64,000 nt of DNA from positions 33,445,851 to 33,509,850 of the forward strand of contig NC_079877.1 of NCBI RefSeq assembly GCF_029227915.1. The letters are read 5' to 3'. Each line of letters starts with the position of its first letter. Within the stretch, counting starts at the first letter, position 1. The DNA comes from Hydractinia symbiolongicarpus. Taxonomy: Eukaryota; Cnidaria; Hydrozoa; Anthoathecata; Hydractiniidae. Below, in pieces: positions 12,201-25,078 of the stretch. A program made the position numbers and the translations under genes. The notes beneath the pieces were generated by a model. It was not told where the DNA came from. It did no database searches and worked only from the letters and a program-made list of their open reading frames with translations.

Positions 12201-15200
12201 TAGTTTTCAAAAGTGTTTTCATTTTTGATGAGAAGCTGAATAAAAGAATTTAATCGCCGGCAAAAGAAAACCCGCGATTTCCCGTAAACCCCAAACTCGG
12301 CCCGTATAGTCAAAAGTATACAAAGAAAGTTCCCAGAGAGTAAACTGATTTCCCGAACGATTTTTTAAATTATTTTTTCACCACTAAAACGCGTGAGACT
12401 TGTAGTTTTCAAAAATGTTTTCATTTTTGATGAGACGCTGATTAAAAGAAGTTTAATCGCCGGCAAACGAAAACCCGCCATTTCCCGTAAACCCCGAACT
12501 CGGCCCGTATAGTCAAAAGTATACAAAGAAAGTACCAGGGAGTAAACTGATTTCCCAAACGATTTTTTATATTATTTTTTCACCACTAAAACGCATGAGA
12601 CTTGTAGTTTTTAAAAATGTTTTCATTTTTGATGAGACGCTTATTGAAAGAGGTTTAATCGCCGGCAAACGAAAACCCGCGATTTCCCGTAAATTTCGGG
12701 CTTGGCCCGTATAGTCAAAAGTATACAAAGAAAGTACCCTGTGAGTAAACTCATTTCCAGAACGATTTTTTAAATTATTTTTTCACCACTAAAACGCATA
12801 AGACTTGTAGTTTTTAGAAATGTTTTTATTTTTGATGAGACGCTTAATGAAAGTGGTTTAATCGCCGGCAAACGAAAACCTGCGATTTCCCGTAAATCCC
12901 GGGTTTGGCCCGTATAGTTGAATGTATACAAAAAAAGTACCCTGTGAGTAAACTCATTTCCAAAACGATTTTTTAAAGTATCTTTTCACCACTAAAACGC
13001 ATGAGACTTGTAGTTTTCAAAAATGTTTTCATTTTTGATGAGACGCTGATTAAAAGAAGTTTAATCGCCGGCAAACGAAAACCCGCCATTTCCCGTAAAC
13101 CCCGAACTCGGCCCGTATAGTCAAAAGTATACAAAGAAAGTACCCAGGGAGTCAACTGATTTCCCAAACGATTTTTTATATTATTTTTTCACCACTAAAA
13201 CGCACGACACTTGTAGTTTTCAAGAATGTATTCATTTTTGATGAGACGCTTATTGAAAGAGGTTTAATCGCCGGCAAACGAAAACCCGCGATTTTCCGTA
13301 AATCCCGGGCTTGTTCCGTATAGTCAAAAGTATACAAAGAAAGTACCCTGTGAGTAAACTCATTTCCAGAACGATTTTTTAATATATTTTTTCACCACTA
13401 AAACGCATAAGACTTGTAGTTTTCAGAAATGTTTTTATTTTTTATGAGACGCTTAATGAAAGTGGTTTAATCACCGGCAAACGAAAATCCGCGATTTCCC
13501 GTAAATCCCGGGTTTGGCCCGTATAGTCGAATGTATACAAAGAAAGTACCCTGTGAGTAAACTCATTTCCAAAACGATTTTTTAAAGTATCTTTTCACCA
13601 CTAAAACGCATGAGACTTGTAATTTTTTAAAGTGTTTTCATTTTTGATGAGACGCTGAATAAAAGAAGTTTAATTGCCGGCAAACGAAAACCCGCGATTT
13701 CCCGTAAACCCCGAACTCGGCCCGTATAGTCAAAAGTATACAGAGAAAGTACCCAGGGAGTAAACTCATTTCCCGAAGGATTTTTTAAATTATTTTTTCA
13801 CCACTAAAACGCGTGAGTATAGTTGAATGTATATAAAGAAAGTACCCAGGGCGTAAACTGATTTCCCGAACGATTTTTAAATTATTTTTTCACCACTAAA
13901 ACGCATGAGACTTGTAGTTTTCAAAAATGTTTTCATTTTTGATGAGACGCTTAATGAAAGTGGTTTAATCGCCGGCAAACGAAAACCCGCGATTTCCCGT
14001 AAATCCCGGGTTTTGCCCGTATAGTCGAATGTATACAAAGAAAGTACCCTGTGAGTAAACTCATTTCCAAAACGATTTTTTAAAGTATCTTTTCACCACT
14101 AAAACGCATGAGACTTGTAGTTTTCAAAAGTGTTTTCATTTTTGATGAGAAGCTGAATAAAAGAAGTTTAATCGCCGGCAAACGAAAACCCGCGATTTCC
14201 CGAAAATCCCGGGCTTGGCCCGTATAGTTGAATGTACATAAAGAAAGTACCCAGGGCGTAAACTGATTTCCCGAACGATTTTTTAAATTATTTTTTCACC
14301 ACTAAAACGCATGAGACTTGTAGTTTTCAGAAATGTTTTCATTTTTGATGAGACGCTGAATAAAAGAAGTTTAATCGCTGGCAAATGAAAACCCGCCATT
14401 TCCCGTAAACCCCGAACTCGGCCCGTATAGTCAAAAGTATACAAAGAAAGTTCCCAGAGAGTAAACTCATTTCCCGAACGATTTTTTATATTATTTTTTC
14501 ACCACTAAAACGCATAAGACTTGTAGTTTTCAAAAATGTTTTCATTTTTGATGAGACGCCTAATGAAAGAGGTTTAATCGCCGGCAAACGAAAACCCGCG
14601 ATTTCACGTAAATCCCGGGTTTGGCCCGTATAGTCGAATGTATACAAAGAAAGTACCCTGTGAGTAAACTCATTTCCAAAACGATTTTTTAAAGTATCTT
14701 TTCACCACTAAAACGCATGAGACTTGTAGTTTTCAAAAGTGTTTTCATTTTTGATGAGACGCTGAATAAAAGAAGTTTAATCGCCTGCACACGAAAACCC
14801 GCGATTTCCCGTAAATCCCGGACTGGGCCCGTATAGTCAAAAGTATACAAAGAAAGTACCCTGTGAGTAAACTCATTTCCCGAACGATTTTTTAAATTAT
14901 TTTCTCACCACTAAAACGCATAAGACTTGTAGTTTTCAGAAATGTTTTTATTTTTGATGAGACGCTTAATGAAAGTTGTTTAATCGCCGGAAAACGAAAA
15001 CCCGCGATTTCCCGTAAATCCCGGGTTTGGCCCGTATAGTCGAATGTATACAAAGAAAGTACCCTGTGAGTAAACTCATTTCCAAAACGATTTTTAAAGT
15101 ATATTTTCACCACCAAAACGCATGAGACTTGTAGTTTTCAAAAGTGTTTTCATTTTTGATGAGAAGCTGAATAAAAGAAGTTTAATCGCCGGCAAAAGAA

Positions 15201-15263
15201 AACCCGCGATTTCCCGTAAACCCCGAACACGGCCCGTATAGTCAAAAGTATACAAAGAAAGTT
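9218..15263 (+). repeat. Mixed monomer block
   Basis: About 30 monomers without one clean higher-order period. About 0.75 kb (11620-12400) recurs at 14550-15330 with offset 2931; the non-integer offset is explained by the truncated monomer at 13799-13890. Two monomers here carry the GTTGAATGTACATAAAG variant (11495, 14226), and the truncated one has GTTGAATGTATATAAAG; these are relatives of the TATATACATTCAAC subtype that dominates parts of the right arm. No gene is visible. Confidence 0.85.
13799..13890 (+). repeat. Internally deleted monomer (92 bp)
   Basis: The monomer begins normally (anchor, GCGTGAG) and then jumps at about 13818 straight to TATAGTTGAATG, which normally lies about 110 bp further on. 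Spacing between anchors is 92 instead of 203. Both flanking monomers are full length. This shifts the register of everything downstream and is a clean deletion scar. Confidence 0.92.
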
Positions 15264-16481
15264 CCCAGAGAGTAAACTGATTTCCCGAACGATTTTTTAA
15301 ATTATTTTTTCACCACTAAAACGCGTGAGACTTGTAGTTTTCAAAAGTGTTTTCATTTTTGATGAGACGCTGAATAAAAGAAGTTTAATCGCCTGCACAC
15401 GAAAACCCGCAATATCCCGTAAATCCCGGACTGGGCCCGTATAGTCAAAAGTATACAAAGAAAGTACCCTGTGAGTAAACTCATTTCCCGAACGATTTTT
15501 TATATTATTTTTTCACCACTAAAAGGCATAAGACTTGTAGTTTTCAAAAATGTTTTCATTTTTGATGAGACGCCTAATGAAAGAGGTTTAATCGCCGGCA
15601 AACGAAAACCCGCGATTTCACGTAAATCCCGGGTTCGGCCCGTATAGTCGAATGTATACAAAGAAAGTACCCTGTGAGTAAAATCATTTCCAAAACGATT
15701 TTTTAAAGTATCTTTTCACCACTAAAACGCATGAGGCTTGTAGTTTTCAAAAGTGTTTTCATTTTTGATGAGACGCTGAATAAAAGAAGTTTAATCGCCG
15801 GCAAACGAAAACCCGCGATTTCCCGTAAATCCCGGGCTTGGCCCGTATGGTCAAAAGTATACAAAGAAAGTACCCAGGGAGTAAACTCATTTCCCGAACG
15901 ATTTTTTAAATTATTTTTTCACCACTAAAACGCATGAGACTTGTAGTTTTCAGAAATGTTTTCAGTTTTGATGAGACGCTGAATAAAAGAAGTTTAATCG
16001 CTGGCAAATGAAAAGCCGCCATTTCCCGTAAATCCCGGACTCGGCCCGCATCGTCAAAAGTATGCAAAGAAAGTACCCAGGGAGTAAACTCATTTCCCGA
16101 ACGATTTTTTAAATTATTTTTTCACCACTAAAACGCATGAGACTTGTAGTTTTCAGAAATGTTTTTATTTTTTATGAGACGCTTAACGAAAGTGGCTTAA
16201 TCGCCGGCAAACGAAAACCCGCGATTTCCCGTAAATCCCGAGTTTGGCCCGTATAGTCGAATGTATACAAAGAAAGTACCCTGTAAGTAAACTCATTTCC
16301 AAAACGATTTTTTAAAGTAAATTTTCGCCACTAAAACGCATGAGACTTGTAGTTTTCAAAAATGTTTTAGTTTTTGATGAGACGCTGATTAAAAGAAGTT
16401 TAATCGCCGGCAAAAGAAAACCCGCCATTTCCCGTAAACCTCGAACTCGGCCCGTATAGTCAAAAGTATACAAAGAAAGTT
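15264..16481 (+). repeat. 6-monomer unit, copy 1 (1218 bp)
   Basis: Repeated by 16482-17493. Shared markers: AATATCCCG, CTAAAAGGCATAAG (15519 and 16737), the shift to AAATCATTTCC, GTTTTCAGTTTTGATGAG (near 15960 and 16975) and GCATCGTCAAAAG. The offset is 1218 before the AAATCATTTCC marker and 1015 after it. Confidence 0.87.
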
Positions 16482-17493
16482 CCCAGAGAGTAAACTGATT
16501 TCCCGAACGATTTTTTAAATTATTTTTTCACCACTAAAACGCGTGAGACTTGTAGTTTTCAAAAGTGTTTTCATTTTTGATGAGACGCTGAATAAAAGAA
16601 GTTTAATCGCCTGCACACGAAAACCCGCAATATCCCGTAAATCCCGGACTGGGCCCGTATAGTCAAAAGTATACAAAGAAAGTACCCTGTGAGTAAACTC
16701 ATTTCCCGAACGATTTTTTATATTATTTTTTCACCACTAAAAGGCATAAGACTTGTAGTTTTCAAAAATGTTTTCATTTTTAATGAGACGCCTAATGAAA
16801 GAGGTTTAATCGCCGGCAAACGAAAACCCGCGATTTCACGTAAATCCCGGGTTCGGCCCGTATAGTCGAATGTATACAAAGAAAGTACCCTGTGAGTAAA
16901 ATCATTTCCCGAACGATTTTTTAAATTATTTTTTCACCACTAAAACGCATGAGACTTGTAGTTTTCAGAAATGTTTTCAGTTTTGATGAGACGCTGAATA
17001 AAAGAAGTTTAATCGCTGGCAAATGAAAACCCGCCATTTCCCGTAAATCCCGGACTCGGCCCGCATCGTCAAAAGTATGCAAAGAAAGTACCCAGGGAGT
17101 AAACTCATTTCCCGAACGATTTTTTATATTATTTTTTCACCACTAAAACGCATGAGACTTGTAGTTTTCAGAAATGTTTTTATTTTTTATGAGACGCTTA
17201 ACGAAAGTGGCTTAATCGCCGGCAAACGAAAACCCGCGATTTCCCGTAAATCCCGAGTTTGGCCCGTATAGTCGAATGTATACAAAGAAAGTACCCTGTA
17301 AGTAAACTCATTTCCAAAACGATTTTTTAAAGTAAATTTTCGCCACTAAAACGCATGAGACTTGTAGTTTTCAAAAATGTTTTCATTTTTGATGAGACGC
17401 TGATTAAAAGAAGTTTAATCGCCGGCAAACAAAAACCCGCCATTTCCCGTAAACCTCGAACTCGGCCCGTATAGTCAAAAGTATACAAAGAAA
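16482..17493 (+). repeat. 6-monomer unit, copy 2, one monomer deleted (about 1012 bp)
   Basis: Same order of diagnostic variants as 15264-16481, but the monomer equivalent to 15695-15898 is missing: AAATCATTTCC at about 16902 continues directly into CCGAACG instead of CAAAACG. A loss of exactly one unit turned a 6-mer into a 5-mer. Confidence 0.82.
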
Positions 17494-18964
17494 GTACCCA
17501 GGGAGTAAACTGATTTCCCAAACGATTTTTTATATTATTTTTTCACCACTAAAACGCATGAGACTTGCAGTTTTCAAAAATGTTTTCATTTTTGATTGGA
17601 CGCTGAATAAAAGAAGTTTAATCGCCTGCACACGAAAACCCGCGATTTCCCGTAAATCCCGGACTGGGCCCGTATAGTCAAAAGTATACAAATGAAGTAC
17701 CCAGGGAGTAAACTCATTTCCCGAACGATTTTGTAAATTATTTTTTAACCACTAAAACGCATGAGACTTGTAGTTTTCAAAAGTGTTTTCATTTTTGATG
17801 AGACGCTGAATAAAAGAAGTTTAATCGCCGGCAAACGAAAACCCACGATTTCCCGTAAATCCCGGGCTTGGCCCGTATAGTCAAAAGTATACAAAGAAAG
17901 TACCCAGGGAGTAAACTCATTTCCCGAACAATTTTTTTAAATTATTTTTTCACCACTAAAACGCGTGAGACTTGTAGTTTTCAAAAATGTTTTCATTTTT
18001 GATGAGACGCTTATTGAAAGAGGTTTAATCGCCGGCAAACGAAAACCCGCGATTTCCCGTAAATCCCGGGCTTGGCCCGTATAGTCAAAAGTATACAAAG
18101 AAAGTTCCCAGGGAGTAAACTGATTTCCCGAACGATTTTTTAAATTATTTTTTCACCACTAAAACGCGTGAGACTTGTAGTTTTCAAAATTGTTTTCATT
18201 TTTGATGAGACGCTTATTGAAAGAGGTTTAATCGCCGGCAAACGAAAACCCGCGATTTCCCTTAAATCCCGCGCTTGGCCCGTATAGTCAAAAGTATACA
18301 AAGAAAGTACCCTGTGAGTAAACTCATTTCCAGAACGATTTTTTAAATTATTTTTTCACCACTAAAACGCATAAGACTTGTAGTTTTCAGAAATGTTTTT
18401 ATTTTTGATGAGACGCTTAATGAAAGTGGTTTAATCGCCGGCAAACGAAAACCCGCGATTTCCCGTAAATCCCGGGTTTGGCCCGTATAGTCGAATGTGT
18501 ACAAAGAAAGTACCCTGTGAGTAAACTCATTTCCAAAACGATTTTTAAAGTATATTTTCACCACTAAAACGCATGAGACTGGTAGTTTTCAAAAGTGTTT
18601 TCATTTTTGATGAGAAGCTGAATAAAAGAAGTTTAATCGCCGGCAAACGAAAACCCGCGATTTCCCGTAAACCCCGAACTCGGCCCGTATAGTCAAAAGT
18701 ATACAAAGAAAGTTCCCAGAGAGTAAACTGATTTCCCGAACGATTTCTTAAATTATTTTTTCACCACTAAAACGCGTGAGACTTGTAGTTTTCAAAAGTG
18801 TTTTCATTTTTGATGAGACGCTGAATAAAAGAAGTTTAATCGCCGGCAAACGAAAATCCGCGATTTCACGTAAATCCCGGGTTTGGCCCGTATAGTCGAA
18901 TGTATACAAAGTAAGTACCTTGTGAGTAAACTCATTTCCGAAACGATTTTTTAAAGTATCTTTT
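17494..18964 (+). repeat. Monomer block related to the 3043-bp unit
   Basis: Continues the partial third copy of the 15-monomer unit (marker GATTTTGTAAATT at 17728; equivalent to 8711) to about 18100, then mixed monomers including a CCGGTTAG-free, GCGCTTGGCCCG variant near 18270. Nothing other than satellite is present. Confidence 0.75.
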
Positions 18965-19119
18965 CACCACTAAAACGCATGAGACTTGTAGTTTTGAAAA
19001 ATGTTTTCATTTTTGATGAGACGCCTAATGAAAGAGGTTTAATCGCCGGCAAACGAAAACCCGCGATTTCCCGTAAATCCCGGGCTTGGCCTCCCAAACG
19101 ATTTTTTATATTATTTTTT
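18965..19119 (+). repeat. Truncated monomer at a block boundary (155 bp)
   Basis: The monomer reads normally to GGGCTTGGC at 19090 and then jumps to CTCCCAAACG, losing about 48 bp. From about 19091 the sequence matches 25790 onward (offset 6698-6699), including the rare C in CTCCCAAACG that elsewhere I see only near 24370 and 25790. The truncation is therefore the breakpoint of a transposed or exchanged block and not a random deletion. Confidence 0.85.
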
Positions 19120-20755
19120 CACCACTAAAACGCATGAGACTTGTAGTTTTCAAAAAGGTTTTCATTTTTGATGAGACGCTTATTGAAAGAGGTTTAATCG
19201 CTGGCAAACGAAAACCCGTGATTTCCCGTAAATCCCGGGCTTGGCCCGTATAGTCAAAAGTATACAAAGAAAGTACCCTGTGAGTAAACTCATATCCAGA
19301 ACGATTTTTTAAATTATTTTTTCACCACTGAAACGCATAAGACATGTAGTTTTCAGAAATGTTTTTATTTTTGATGAGACGCTTAATGAAAGTGGTTTAA
19401 TCGCCGGCAAACGAAAACCTGCGATTTCCCGTAAATCCCGGGTTTGGCCCGTATAGTCGAATGTATACAAAGAAAGTACCCTGTGAGTAAACTCATTTCC
19501 AAATCGATTTTTTAAAGTATCTTTTCACCACTAAAACGCATGAGACTTGTAGTTTTCAAAAATGTTTTCATTTTTGATGAGACGCTGATTAAAAGAAGTT
19601 TAATCGCCGGCAAACGTAAAACCCGCCATTTCCCGTAAACCCCGAACTCGGCCCGTATAGTCAAAAGTATACAAAGAAAGTACCCAGGGAGTAAACTGAT
19701 TTCCCAAACGATTTTTTATATTATTTTTTCACCACTAAAACGCATGAGACTTGTAGTTTTCAAAAATGTTTTCATTTTTGATGAGACGCTTAATGAAAGT
19801 GGTTTAATCGCCGGCAAACGAAAACCCGCGATTTCCCGTAAATCCCGGGTTTGGCCCGTATAGTCGAATGTATACAAAGAAAGTACCCTGTGAGTAAACT
19901 CATTTCCAAAACGATTTTTTAAAGTATATTTTCACCACTAAAACGCATGAGACTTGTAGTTTTCAAAAATGTTTTCATTTTTGATGAGACGCTGATTAAA
20001 AGAAGTTTAATCGCCGGCAAACGAAAACCCGCCATTTCCCGTAAACCCCGAACTCGGCCCGTATAGTCAAAAGTATACAAAGAAAGTACCCAGGGAGTAA
20101 ACTGATTTCCCAAACGATTTTTTATATTATTTTTTCACCACTAAAACGCTTGAGACTTGTAGTTTTCAAAAATGTTTTCATTTGTGATGAGACGCTGATT
20201 AAAAGAAGTTTAATCGCCGGCAAACGAAAACCCGCCATTTCCCGTAAACCCCGAACTCGGCCCGTATAGTCAAAAGTATACAAAGAAAGTATCCAGGGAG
20301 TAAACTGATTTCCCAAACGATTTTTTATATTATTTTTTCACCACTAAAACGCATGAGACTTGTAGTTTTCAAAAATGTTTTCATTTTTGATGAGACGCTT
20401 AATGAAAGTGGTTTAATCGCCGGCAAACGAAAAACTGTGATTTCCCGTAAATCCCGGGTTTGGCCCGTATAGTCGAATGTATACAAAAAAAGTACCCTGT
20501 GAGTAAACTCATTTCCAAAACGATTTTTTAAAGTATATTTTCACCACTAAAACGCATGAGACTTGTAGTTTTCAAAAATGTTTTCATTTTTGATGAGACG
20601 CTGATTAAAAGAAGTTTAATCGCCGGCAAACGAAAATCCGCCATTTCCCGTAAACCCCGAACTCGGCCCGTATAGTCAAAAGTATACAAAGAAAGTACCC
20701 ATGGAGTAAACTGATTTCCCAAACGATTTTTTATATTATTTTTTCACCACTAAAA
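19091..20755 (+). repeat. 8-monomer block shared with 25790-27453, copy 1
   Basis: About 1.66 kb with the same succession of variants as 25790-27453: AAAAAGGTTTTC, GACATGTAGTT, CAAATCGATTTT, then GCTTGAGACTTG with CATTTGTGATG, GTATCCAGGG, GTACCCATGG. There is a single inserted T at about 19617 (GCAAACGTAAAACC). Divergence resumes where GCATAAG replaces GCATGAG near 20758. Confidence 0.88.
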
Positions 20756-22320
20756 CGCATAAGACTTGTAGTTTTCAAAAATGTTTTTATTTTTGATGAG
20801 ACGCTTAATGAAAGTGGTTTAATCGCCGGCAAACGAAAACCTGCGATTTCCCGTAAATCCTGGACTCGCCCCGTATAGTCAAAAGTATACAAATGAAGTA
20901 CCCAGGGAGTAAACTCATTTCCCGAACGATTTTTTAAATTATTTTTTCACCACTAAAATGCATGAGACTTGTAGTTTTCAAAAATGTTTTCATTTTTGAT
21001 GAGACGCTTAATGAAAGAGGTTTAATCGCCGGCAAACGAAGACCCGCGATTTCACGTAAATGCTGGGCTTGGCCCATATAGTCGAATGTATACAAAGAAA
21101 GTACCCATGGTGTAAACTCATTTCTCGAACGATTTTTTAAATTTTTTTTTCACCACTAGAACGCATGAGACTTGTAGTTTTCAAAAATGTTTTCATTTTT
21201 GATGAGACGCTTATTGAAAGAGGTTTAATCGCCGGCAAACGAAAACCCGCGATTTCCCGTAAATCCCGGGCTTAGCCCGTATAGTCAAAAGTATACAAAG
21301 AAAGTACACTGTGAGTAAACTCATTACCAGAACGATTTTTTAATTTATTTTTTCACCACTAAAACGCATAAGACTTGTAGTTTTCAGAAATGTTTTTATT
21401 TTTGATGAGACGCTTAATGAAAGTGGTTTAATCGCCGGCAAACGAAAACCTGTGATTTCCCGTAAATCCCGGGTTTGGCCCGTATAGTCGAATGTATACA
21501 AAGAAAGTACGCTGTGAGTAAACTCATTTCCAAAATGATTATTTAAAATATCTTTTCACCACTAAAACGCATGAGACTTGTAGTTATCAAAAATGTTTTC
21601 ATTTTTGATGAGACGCTTATTGAAAGAGGTTTAATCGCCGGCAAACGAAAACCTGCGATTTCCCGTAAATCCTAGACTCGCCCCGTATAGTCAAAAGTAT
21701 ACAAAGAAAGTACCCAGGGAGTAAACTCATTTCACGAACGTTTTTTTAAATTATTATTTCACCACTAAAGCCCATGAGACTTGTAGTTTTCAGAAATGTT
21801 TTCATTTTTGATGAGACGCTTAATGAATGTGGTTTAATAGCCGGCAAACGAAAACCCGCGATTTCCTGTAAATCCCGGGCTTGGCCCGTATAGTCGAATG
21901 TATAAAAAGAAAGTACCCTGTGAGTAAACTCATTTCCAAAACGATTTTTTAAATTACCTTTTCACCACTAAAACGCATAAGACTTGTAGTTTTCAAAAAT
22001 GTTTTCATTTTTGATGAGACGCTAAATAAAAGAAGTTTAATCGCCGGCAAACGAAAACCCGCCATTTCCCGTAAATCCCGGACTCGGCCCGTATAGTCAA
22101 AAGTATACAAAGAAAGTACCCAGGGAGTGTACTCATTTCCTGAACGATATTTTGAATTATTTTTTCACCACTAGAACGCATGAGACTTGTAGTTTTCAAA
22201 AATGTTTTCATTCTTGATGAGACGCTGAATAAAAGAAATTTAATCGCCGGCAAAAGAAAATCTGCGATTTCCCGTAAATCCCGGACTCGGCCCGTATAGT
22301 CAAAAGTATACAAAGAAAGT
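20756..22320 (+). repeat. Island of right-arm-type monomers in the left arm
   Basis: In reverse complement these monomers match right-arm subtypes. 20800-20870 (TCCTGGACTCGCC) corresponds to the GAGTCCAGG monomers, best near 59440. 20941-21150 (TTCACGTAAAT, GGTGTAAACTC, a T9 run) corresponds to 58740-58940 and 39200-39330. 21600-22310 carries in order the reverse complements of the right-arm 5-mer monomers e (CCTAGACTCG, TTCACGAACG), d (AAGCCCATGAG, AATGTGGTTTAATAGCC), c and a (GAGTGTACTC, CATTCTTGATG), with b missing. Its point variants are more numerous than in neighbouring blocks. Confidence 0.8.
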
Positions 22321-23657
22321 ACCCTGTGAGTAAACTCATTTCCAAAACGATTTTTTAAAGTATCTTTTCACCACTAAAACGCATGAGACTTGTAGTTTTC
22401 AAAAATGTTTTCATTTTTGATGAGACGCTGATTAAAAGAAGTTTAATCGCCGGCAAACGAAAACCTGCCATTTCCCGTAAACCCCGAACTCGGCCGTATA
22501 GTCAAAAGTATAAAAAGAAAGTACCCAGGGAGTAAACTGATTTCGCAAACGATTTTTTATATTATTTTTTCACCACTAAAACGCATGAGACTTGTAGTTT
22601 TCAGAAATGTTTTCATTTTTGATGAGACGCTGATTAAAAGAGGTTTAATCGCCGGCAAACGAAAACCCGCCATTTCCCGTAAACCCCGAACTCGGCCCGT
22701 ATAGTCAAAAGTATACAAAGAAAGTACCCAGGGAGTAAACTGATTTTCCAAACGATTTTTTATATTATTTTTTCACCACTAATACGCATGAGCCTTGTAG
22801 TTTTCAAAAATGTTTTCATTTTTGATGGGACGCTGAATAAAAGAAGTTTAATCGCCTGCACACGAAAACCCGCGATTTCCCGTAAATCCCGGACTGGGCC
22901 CGTATAGTCAAAAGTATACAAATGAAGTACCCAGGGAGTAAACTCATTTCCCGAACGATTTTGTAAATTATTTTTTCACCACTAAAACGCATAAGACTTG
23001 TAGTTTTCAAAAGTGTTTTCATTTTTGATGAGACGCTGAATAAAAGAAGTTTAATCGCTGGCAAACGAAAACCCGCGATTTCCCGTAAATCCCGGGCTTG
23101 GCCCGTATAGTCAAAAGTATACAAAGAAAGTACCCTGTGAGTAAACTCATTTCCAGAACGATTTTTTAAATTATTTTTTCACCACTAAAACGCATAAGAC
23201 TTGTAGTTTTCAGAAATGTTTTTATTTTTGATGAGACGCTTAATGAAAGTGGTTTAATCGCCGGCAAACGAAAACCTGCGATTTCCCGTAAATCCCGGGT
23301 TTGGCCCGTATAGTCGAATGTATACAAAGAAAGTACCCTGCGAGTAAACTCATTTCCAAAACGATTTTTTAAAGTATCTTTTCACCACTAAAACGCATGA
23401 GACTTGTAGTTTTCAAAAATGTTTTCATTTTTGATGAGACGCTGATTAAAAGAAGTTTAATCGCCGGCAAACGAAAACCCGTCATTTCCCGTAAACCCCG
23501 AACTCGGCCCGTATAGTCAAAAGTATAAAAAGAAAGTACCCAGGGAGTAAACTGATTTCGCAAACGAATTTTTATATTATTTTTTCACCACTAAAACGCA
23601 TGAGACTTGTAGTTTTCAAAAATGTTTTCATTTTTGATAAGACGCTTAATGAAAGTA
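22321..23657 (+). repeat. Mixed left-arm monomers
   Basis: Return to left-arm subtypes after the right-type island. Contains a relative of the ATGAAGTACCC / GATTTTGTAAATT monomer at about 22800-22980, and dimers of GCATAAG plus GCTGATTAAAAG monomers. Some variants (AAGTATAAAAAGAAAG, TTTCGCAAACG) occur twice, near 22510-22550 and 23520-23570, 1013-1015 bp apart. Confidence 0.8.
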
Positions 23658-25078
23658 GTTTAATCGCCGGCAAACGAAAACCCGCGATTTCCCGTAAATC
23701 CCGGGTTTGGCCCGTATAGTCGAATGTATACAAAGAAAGAACCCTGTGAGTAAACTCATTTCCAAAACGATTTTTTAAAGGATCTTTTCCCCACTAAAAC
23801 GCATGAGACTTGTAGTTTTCAAAAATGTTTTCATTTCTGATGGGACGCTGAATAAAAGAAGTTTAATCGCCGGCATACGAAAACTCGCGATTTCCCGTAA
23901 ATCCCGGACTGGGCCCGCATAGTCAAAAGTAGACAAATGAAGTACCCAGGGAGTAAACTCATTTCCCGAACGATTTTTTAAATTATTTTTTCACCACTAA
24001 AATGCATGAGACTTGTAGTTTTCAAAAATGTTTTCATTTTTGATGAGACGCTTAATGAAAGAGGTTTAATCGCCGGCAAACGAAAACCCGCGATTTCCTG
24101 TACATCCCGGGCTTGGCCCGTATAATCAAAAGTATACAAAGAAAGTACCCTGTGAGTAAACTCATTTCCAAAACGATTTTTTAAAGTATCTTTTCACCAA
24201 TAAAACGCATGAGACTTGTAGTTTTCAAAAATGTCTTCATTTTTAATGAGACGCTGATTAAAAGAAGTTTAATCGCCGGCAAACGAAAACCCGCCATTTC
24301 CCGTAAACCCCGAACTCGGCCCGTATAGTCAAAAGTACACAAAGAAAGTACCCAGGGAGTAAACTGATCTCCCAAACGATTTTTTATATTATTTTTTCAC
24401 CACTAAAACGCATGAGACTTGTAGTTTTCAAAAAGGTTTTCATTTTTGATGAGACGCTTATTGAAAGAGGTTTAATCGCTGGCAAACGAAAACCCGTGAT
24501 TTCCCGTAAATCCCGGGCTTGGCCCGTATAGTCAAAAGTATACAAAGAAAGTACCCTGTGAGTAAACTCATTTCCAGAACGATTTTTTAAATTATTTTTT
24601 CACCACTAAAACGCATAAGACATGTAGTTTTCAGAAATGTTTTTATTTTTGATGAGACGCTTAATGAAAGTGGTTTAATCGCCGGCAAACGAAAACCTGC
24701 GATTTCCCGTAAATCCCGGGTTTGGCCCGTATAGTCGAATGTATACAAAGAAAGTACCCTGTGAGTAAACTCATTTCCAAATCGATTTTTTAAAGTATCT
24801 TTTCACCACTAAAACGCATGAGACTTGTAGTTTTCAAAAATGTTTTCATTTTTGATGAGACGCTGATTAAAAGAAGTTTAATCGCCGGCAAACGAAAACC
24901 CGCCATTTCCCGTAAACCCCGAACTCGGCCCGTATAGTCAAAAGTATACAAAGAAAGTACCCAGGGAGTAAACTGATTTCCCAAACGATTTTTTATATTA
25001 TTTTTTCACCACTAAAACGCATGAGACTTGTAGTTTTCAAAAATGTTTTCATTTTTGATGAGACGCTTAATGAAAGTG
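23658..25078 (+). repeat. 7-monomer unit, copy 1 (1421 bp)
   Basis: Repeated immediately by 25079-26499. Markers with offset 1421: AAAGAACCCTG (23735 and 25156), AAAGGATCTTTTCCCC, CATTTCTGATGGG, AAAGTAGACAAATG, TCCTGTACATCCC, TATAATCAAAAG, CCAATAAAACG, CTTCATTTTTAATG, ATCTCCCAAACG. Confidence 0.92.

Noticed and set aside
20756-22320. Initially read as an old, unhomogenised left-arm patch
   Set aside because: Its unusual variants are shared, in reverse complement and order, with right-arm monomer classes, so it is better explained as a right-type relic than as random decay.
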